Source: Adiantum capillus-veneris (taxonomy: Eukaryota > Streptophyta > Polypodiopsida > Polypodiales > Pteridaceae). Taken from it: a DNA stretch of 64,000 bases. A program made the position numbers and the translations under genes. The notes below the pieces were generated by a model. That model had not been told where the DNA came from and ran no database searches. It worked only from the letters and a program-made list of their open reading frames with translations. The stretch lies in contig CM043968.1 in the NCBI GenBank assembly GCA_014529385.2, positions 126,485,018 through 126,549,017 of the forward strand, in the 5' to 3' direction. Positions 57,480 through 64,000 of this stretch are shown here, one piece after another; the stretch's first letter is position 1; each line of letters begins with the position of its first letter.

Positions 57480-58990
57480 ACACACTTAACTTTATTCTTA
57501 CCAATCATGAATAAAATCATCCATGCCATCATTGTCATCAAAAACATCATTCTCTTTGTCAAAATGAAAACCATATAGTTTCTTTAATCTCTCATAGCTA
57601 TTTGGATCACTCTTATGAAGGAGTTTCATGCACTCAATCGTGAGATGCCATGAGAAGGTAGATGCACATCCTTTTCAACATCATACTCTGGAACCTATCA
57701 CATAGACACAATCATAAGCATTCTATATACAAAAATAAAAATTAAAATTTTGTAACACATACTTACCATTTAAGAAGGAGACAAACTGATTAAGCAAAAA
57801 ACTAAATAGTATCAAATATAGACGTGTAAATTTCAAAATTTTGATACATACTCCACAAGTGCACGTTTCTTGTATACACTTTTACATATTCAATATAGAG
57901 GTGAAGGCGCTCTTTTTGGCCTATACAATTTGTAGTTCACTAATAGTTCATCACCAACACATAATGATCTAAGGGCATTTACAAGAATGTATCTTAGAAT
58001 ATCTCTACTCATGTATTCTTGTTCATGCCCATTTTCACATTTCACAAATGTGCAATTGGTTCTTACATCCCTTCCTCGACAATTATTAATTAAGCCGGCT
58101 TTATTTCCATGTGTATATGGTCTGTCATCTACATAAATTCTTTGACTTTCTACATGGGTAATGACTCTATCTAAAAGGGATGTTGCATTGAGACACAAAC
58201 CATAAGTGGTCATGCTATGGATGTAGCACACCGACTGATGCCAAGGGCCACATCCATACATGGGTCCACAAAAGTACACAAGGGTCACCTCTGAATGTGG
58301 TGGGACTTGTAGATTTTGTGCAATGAACAAGCCACTTCTTCCATTCGAAAGGCTAGAAGGAGCTATCATGTAATGAGCACTCCAAAAGCAAAAAACCTCT
58401 CTATCTCTAAGAAGAGATCTTCCATTCCATACCCCAGACTATCTACAATTGTACGCCTGCACTAAACACAATAGACAATTGGGCATTGCATAATTGCCAC
58501 GAGTCTTGCTTTGAAAGCTGAGAGGCAAAGGTTGTTGCAAGACAGCCATTTGCAATTCTAGGATTGCATAACTATGTCATGTGTGAGAATGACAAGCAGC
58601 TTGATCGTAGATGGTATCTTCATCATCAACTAGAAATGCACGTCCTTACATGTGAAATATTATTTTATTATTGACACAGTTATCTATAAGAATTTAAATG
58701 AATATAAATTAGAATAAATAATAATAACCATAGATTGATCTCGATGTGCAAGCGTTGTTGCATGAGCATAAACACCCCAATCCAACTCATGTGAACGACA
58801 TTGGAATCACGGACTTTGATTTAAGCCTCGACATCTATCGCACCAACATGGAATCCATTCCTCTTCATAATAAACTGAAGGCACTCTCACTAAAGGCTCT
58901 TCTTCATGTACATGGCTATAATATGGAGACGATGGAGTACGAGAGGAATCTGAATTTGTATAAAAAAAAGAAGTTAAACTTAATTTGACT
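57480..58990 (-). pseudogene. SET-domain-like multi-exon gene, broken
   Basis: Minus strand. A likely first visible exon (58990-58736) has a Cys-rich segment WIPCWCDRCRGLNQSP and HELDWGVYAHATTLAHRD. An intron-like gap (58735-58640) ends in TTTCTAG. A main exon (58640-57835) carries TRGNYAMPNCLLC, WNGRSLLRDREVFCFWSAHY, GRSGLFIAQNLQVPPHSEVT and YFCGPMY. It continues with KAGLINNCRGRDVRTNCTFV and ends GDELLVNYK. The last blocks match SET-domain motifs (GxGLFA, INHxxxPNC, GEELxxDY) with changes. A final acidic piece (57640-57500) reads KLLHKSDPNSYERLKKLYGF then DDFIHDW. Stops occur in the main exon (near 58585, 58438 and 57890). It could be a host methyltransferase-like pseudogene or a gene carried by a DNA transposon. 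Confidence 0.45.
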
Positions 58991-59025
58991 AATGTACTAG
59001 TGTGCTTGTGTAGTATGTAGTACAT

Positions 59026-59058
59026 ACATACATACATATACATACATACATATATATA

Positions 59059-59094
<36 letters not shown>

Positions 59095-59155
59095 TACATG
59101 TGTGTGTATGTATATACATACATACATACATATATAAACACATACATACATTTAT
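59026..59155. repeat. (CATA)n/(TATG)n microsatellite
   Basis: CATA and TATG tetranucleotide runs with a central TA run (59050-59068). The arrangement is partly self-complementary. Apparent Tyr/His/Ile/Cys-rich frames here are by-products. Confidence 0.95.
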
Positions 59156-59159
59156 ACTT

Positions 59160-60690
59160 ACAAACATACATTGTTTCCTCTTGTTGTGAACACAAATAGG
59201 TAGTATGCTATGTTCTCTGAAAATAAGAGACCTCCGGGATTCCATGAGGAGTCATGGATCCACTTTCGACGAGAGATACGATTCTGGGTAGCATTCTCGT
59301 AACAAAAAGTATGTCAATTTGAATGACACTATCCATTAATGAGGAAGCTTTAATCTCAATTTTTTTGGACTTTTTAGATACCTTTTGTTTGGAAAGCATT
59401 TTTTGTCATCAACCACACTAAAACTAGCTTCAACTTCCTCCTTTAGGAATAGTTCAATCTATTATCACTAACTCAGGTTGTCAACCCATTCTAGATTGTA
59501 AGTTTCTAGACTTTTATGAGTGCCCAGGGGCTTTCATATCTAGTAGCTTGTAGTGGCTACAACATACATGTAGTCAGAGGTTACAAGTATAGGATTACTA
59601 CAGTCGTCGGATTTTGCATCCAGTTTTGTGTGTGTGTGTTTTTTAGTTATCTACATATATTACCCATAGACGAACATACATATGTTCAAAGACCAAGTTA
59701 CCTAGATAAATACAAGGTTTATTATACAAAACAAACTATAGACAGCATGACTTTGTATGAATAAATATCATCAAGTTCGTACAAGTCACCATCGAGATGT
59801 AGAAATTCTTTTACAAGCTGCGAACCAATAGCCATTCCTCCAAACCATAAAGCAATGAATCAAAGAGAGTAGCCCTCACCTGCACCCATAGAACAATATA
59901 ACATTCTGTTAGCATTGGCTATGTATGCAAGTGATGTATGGGCATCCTAGTTGTTATCCATATCACAAAGTTTCAACTTTTCTTTGTAAATAAACTTTAT
60001 TATTAAAAATTCAACTTTAACAAGACTTTGCTAGTCAGTTACCACTTCATAACGATCTTCATCAATTTACAAACTGCCAATGTTTTTCTTTTAAAAATCT
60101 TTATAATTTATCTCCTTATTCTTGCAGGTTTGATTACGATATGCTCTCTGCCTCGACCATGCCCTCCTCTTTGCCGCAAATGATGCTATATATTCAACCC
60201 TACATGCCTTAATCTTTTTTGAGATCTGTGCTTTCTTGATCGGATCAACTATAGTACTCATCCGGGCAGTCATCCTATATCTTGGTAAACCTGATAATAG
60301 TAGACAAATCATTTTTTGGGATTATAAAAATATCACACTCTTGCAAATGTCTTTTATATATGAAACCCTCACAATTTTTGCCATAATTTTGAGCGACCTC
60401 CTCCACCCTCAAGTGGCTGGACTCCATAAACACCAGAGTACAGCTACAATGATTAAACCTGAAGTAATCTGTACATGCTATAATAACATGTTGAGTCACA
60501 AAAAGCTAGCCAAAACCTATTTAATGAAATTCTATTTTCCACTAGCTGGTCTAGCTCCTATCCATGTCCCACTCTTAAAATATGCCTCGAGGTTGAGCCC
60601 TTCAAGGCCAGAATCAACTAGGGTTATCATTCGACCAATTTTTAGGCCGGATATCAAGAACCTGAAGTCACTGAGTCATCCAATATTTTG
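59160..60690. other. Stretch with a small basic ORF, not identified
   Basis: The minus frame at 60091-60312 encodes a Lys/Arg-rich peptide (IKKAQISKKIKACRVEYIAS, FAAKRRAWSRQRAYRNQT). It could be an exon of an unknown gene; next to it 60275-60499 is open in another frame. Neither matches a family I know. The plus frame 60236-60748 covers the same DNA and is probably spurious. Confidence 0.3.
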
Positions 60691-60698
60691 TATCAGGT

Positions 60699-61017
60699 TA
60701 TGCATATTTCCCAGCACTATATTACATTCCATAAAGAGTTTCCCTTGAAACTAAAGAAAAAGCTAAACCATCAACTCCGAGAAGTACCAGCCCAAGCTAG
60801 AGAAGTATCAGCCAGAGCTAGAGTAACAATATACCCATCTCGATAAGAATCTTAGTTTATGCATATTTACCAGCACTATATTACATTCCATAAAGAGTTT
60901 CCCTTGAAACTAAAAAAAAAGCTAAACCATCAACTCCGAGAAGTACCAGCCCAAGCTAGAGAAGTATCAGCCAGAGCTAGAGTAATAATATACCCATCTC
61001 GATAAGAATCTTAGTTT
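60699..61017. repeat. Tandem duplication, 159 bp unit
   Basis: Two adjacent copies run from TATGCATATTT to CTTAGTTTATGC with only a few base differences (for example TTTCCC/TTTACC and AAAGAAAAAG/AAAAAAAAAG). Inside each, AGAAGTACCAGCCCAAGCTAG and AGAAGTATCAGCCAGAGCTAG form a further ~20 bp sub-repeat. Confidence 0.9.
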
Positions 61018-62946
61018 ATGCCAAATCTCAAGTAGTAAAGAATAAAGAACCAGAATATGTATGTATATAACAGGTTTTCATGGTAGTGTAGGCTAGATCT
61101 AAGCCAGGCATCCAAGCAACAAGCAGAAGGCCAGCTTTATTGTCAGTCAAAGCAAAAAATAAAGAATCAAAACCAGAATATATTTTATGGTAGCATCATC
61201 ACTTGATGTAGTGGAATAAGTATGTACAAAACCAGATCTAAGCACGATATCCAAGCAACATGTGAAGGTTAGATGTTTTGTCATCATCATTACTCCAGAT
61301 ACCATAAAGGATCCCTTTCAGAGACATAATAGGCAGGGTCAGATAAGTATTTAGCCAAAGCTAGAGCCAGAGCCAAAGCCAAAGCGATACATAAAGAAGG
61401 ATACTTCAAGCTATTACTAGATGCAACCATTGTATGTGTATGAATATGTTTATCAAAACTAGATCAAAGTAAGACATCCAAGCAACAAGGTTAGATTCTT
61501 TGTAAGTTAAGAACCGCCACCCTATACCATAATACCATACCACATTTAGGTAGTAAAAGTATTTAAAAACGAGATCCATGTCAGTCAAAATTTTCCTTGG
61601 AATCAAAGTAACATCTGAACTATCAGTCCAGAACCAAAAACTGATAAGTAACATGCCTAGTCAGAATACTATCCATTCTTTACTCTACTGATTAGCACCC
61701 CCACAATCATTTGGTGATTTGGCACTCTGCCATGTTCAAAATTTAAACCTGTAAAGAGTCAAAGGAACATGGAAAACTTATGAGATACATCACATCATCC
61801 TCTATATAGTCAAAGTTGTTTAGAACCATTATCAAATATTAGATCCATTTTTATTAGCCAGTTATTCTATTACAAAATGGTACACCTCTTAGACAACGGT
61901 AGTGAGCATGATTCCTTCTCAAAAAATTACACCCCAAGTACTGTAGCAGTTTATCAATGCCAACAAAAATCAATGTCAGTACATCAAAATCCCGTTTAGT
62001 CCATCATCCAAAAGGGTCACAAAAAACCTTTGTAAAAAAGGCAGAATGTTTATATATATTCCATGGCGGCATAACCAGCAACACCACCAGGCTTTCAACC
62101 TTATACTCACCATCAGTAAAAAAACCAGAACAATATCCATATGTATGTCAAATTTGATGCCATTTTTTAGTATAGTAGCAATAAGCTAAGTGTGTATGCA
62201 ATTAGTACCAGGCATGAAGCGAAAACCAAATTCTTTTGTTAACTAAAAATCCAAATGAACAGTTCTTTCAATAATCTTAATGTCAAGAAATGGGTTTCAC
62301 TGTACCAAGCATCATTCCCACTCATTATATATCAAGCAAAGGAACTCGACCTGAGAAGAAGCAAAAGCCAATGGTTGGACTTCCAAGACTTGATTTCCTT
62401 TTTCGATAGTTTAATACACTCTAAGCTCAACCACTCAGGCACTAACCCTCAGGTACACACAGAGAATACAAAAGCACATAGGAGCCAGCTAAGTGAGGGA
62501 GACCCTCACCTAATGTTGTTGCAGAACAAGCCAAAATTCCACAACCCACACTTAGAGTCCTCCAAATCATCTGCAGCCATGCATTTGGTGGAGGTAGATT
62601 TCCATGAATGGCCCATGTGCCCCGCTAGCATCTCTCGTCTACAGATGTGATGATTCTCAATTTTACCGGTAGAATTAGCGTCCTGCAGAGCTTCACCTAT
62701 TCTCTTTACTTGATCTCAGTATGCCCCAATTTAGTAATGCTCACCAAGTGAAAAAATACCATAAAAGGATTTTTTAAGCCTAGTTACACAAGAAGCAGGT
62801 AATATTTCCGACCAAGGGAAATTTAATTTGCCCATTTCAAGTCAATATTCCTTGGCATTTGTATGTGTGTCTGTGTGTGTGTGCGTGTGTGCCCACCCAT
62901 ACCCAGGCACATACCTAATAAGGTCATAGACTCATTAGGTATGGGC
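61018..62946. other. Non-coding stretch with degenerate repeats
   Basis: The phrase AGATCTAAGC...ATCCAAGCAACA recurs near 61091, 61231 and 61451 in degenerate form. The plus-strand frame at 62255-62650 (131 codons) has no recognisable domain. A (TG)n run lies at 62865-62890. Confidence 0.4.
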
Positions 62947-63991
62947 CTACTTCCTTAGTAGATTGCAAAGAAACCCAGTATCTTTTTGTGTACTCGGCCA
63001 ACTCTTCAAGCAGATTGCTTTAGTAATACTAGCAACCAATTCCTTCCGCAAAAACCCATTATTACAGAATCTACCAATCAACTTGTTTATTTCTTCAAAA
63101 GCAAAAAAGTTATCTCGCGAAGAGTATATTATAAGTGAGAGAATACTTAAGCAGGTGTTAGTCGCATTCTTAAATGGTTTGTTAATTTTCTTTTTAACGA
63201 ATTTAGCGGGATTAAGTGACAGATTATCTCGCTTCCAAAAGAAGCGTGTAGTGTAAAGTCCAATAGAAGGGGACTGAAGCAGTATCTCCATGTTTAAAAA
63301 ACAGGTTCTCTTAACTATGGTCTTACCATCTATCACCAATTCTTCCAACAAGGTAGGCTCTATCACAAGGCAAGGTGGGTAAATTTTCGCTAGGTGGTTT
63401 TTGAAAGTCTAATTGTTTATACTCAATAAATCATCCGTGAATCTAAACGTGTATTGAAGGCTAACAGTTGTTTTGCCTTCTCATAATGTTTCATTTTAGA
63501 GCATACCCATTTGTATTCAAAATATAATAAGTACAGATTACACATTATCGGTGAGCAGGAGAACCTCATAGGTATTCCTATTTTTCGTCTATAATAGCTT
63601 GGCCCTAATTGGATAAATAAAATCTGCAATATCCATTTGATTACCATAATAAGAGAAATTTTTTCAAAGCACAACGATGGTTTTTTGACCAATTTTTTAA
63701 CCCAAAAAGGTGTTCTTACCAACAAGATCTTTTCAAACCCTTGTGACTTTTTGTTGAAAAAAGCTAAGTTAATAATATCATCGAGCTTTGCAAGAAGGCC
63801 ATAATTTCTTGAGAGAGGAATGTTTTCAAGACATTGTGTAGTATCAGCTGTGAAGATACAATAAATATCCATAGGTATTTTATAAACACCTCCGATGAAT
63901 TCTTAGCAAGCCAGAAGGTACAACATTCTATACCACTAAATCTTTTAAGATCTGCTCTTCTTTTAGCACAAAGATTGCACATCTCAGTCAT
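62947..63991 (-). mobile_element. Penelope-type reverse transcriptase fragment (frameshifted)
   Basis: Minus strand, running off the right edge. N-terminal FWLAKNSSEVFI (63900) leads, after a frame change, into CIFTADTTQCLENIPLSRNY, an RT motif with the first catalytic Asp. Then YYRRKIGIPMRFSCSP and IMCNLYLLYFEY follow, the GxPMG...SP...NLYL block typical of Penelope-like RTs (Gly to Arg). A shift of one frame at ~63450 gives FRFTDDLLSINN, the catalytic [YF]xDD box. The thumb-like part continues at 62947-63366: FLNMEILLQSP, FWKRDNLSL, EEINKLIGRFCNNGFL. No GIY-YIG endonuclease is seen. The class call is from motif style, not a search. Confidence 0.6.
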
Positions 63992-64000
63992 GATAAGGTT

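Noticed and set aside
58989-59245. Tyr/Ile/His/Cys-rich open frames
   Set aside because: They come from the CATA/TATG microsatellite.

Overview
This is nuclear DNA of a land plant. It is dominated by nested, decaying retrotransposons: Ty1/copia, Ty3/gypsy, a LINE, a Penelope-type reverse transcriptase, a CACTA end and a small TIR element. There are no bacterial operons, rRNA or tRNA genes. The only recognisable host gene is a chloroplast ATP synthase delta-chain-like ORF with a plastid transit peptide. The mix of element types in large intergenic space would fit a fern or another large-genome seed-free plant, but the species is an inference.

Layout, left to right. (1) 1-6587 is a local duplication. 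Two units each hold a copia integrase fragment, a ~1 kb non-coding block (1178-2253 and 4618-5626) and ATP synthase delta sequence: a 5' fragment at 2256-2480 and a fuller ORF at 5862-6587. (2) 7601-15842 is a decayed minus-strand Ty3 element with gag, PR, RT, RNase H, INT and LTR parts. (3) 18145-20095 is a minus-strand copia with an internal deletion. It carries the second copy of a ~250 bp TIR element first seen at 3888-4138. (4) 20096-55969 is bounded by matching LTR ends of one giant minus-strand Ty3 element, called G1 here. It has a 935 bp 5' LTR, a PBS, a long leader, gag-pro-pol, a second retropepsin-like ORF and a ~1,100-codon 3' ORF of unknown function. A 24 bp palindromic motif recurs both in the 5' leader and just upstream of the 3' ORF.

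G1 is split at the RT codons for MPF^GLT by 17.3 kb (29853-47142). That block starts and ends with LTRs of one copia family and is flanked by the same 5 bp duplication (AAAAG). Inside it are two copia bodies separated by unrelated + strand DNA: a minisatellite, another copia fragment, a CACTA terminus, and the LTR, gag and protease of a second Ty3 element, G2. LTR variants and target-site duplications indicate that the two bodies are recombinant. The outer LTRs are one original pair, and the inner LTR at 41924 belongs to another insertion. Recombination of a copia-containing circle or segment into a resident copia would explain this.

(5) 55970-64000 holds a LINE fragment, a broken multi-exon gene with SET-domain-like motifs, microsatellites, a 159 bp tandem duplication and a frameshifted Penelope-type RT at the right edge.

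Almost every element carries stops or frameshifts. In G1 the stops examined are consistent with C-to-T changes of Gln or Arg codons, as expected for methylated, silenced repeats. No element in the window looks able to move on its own.
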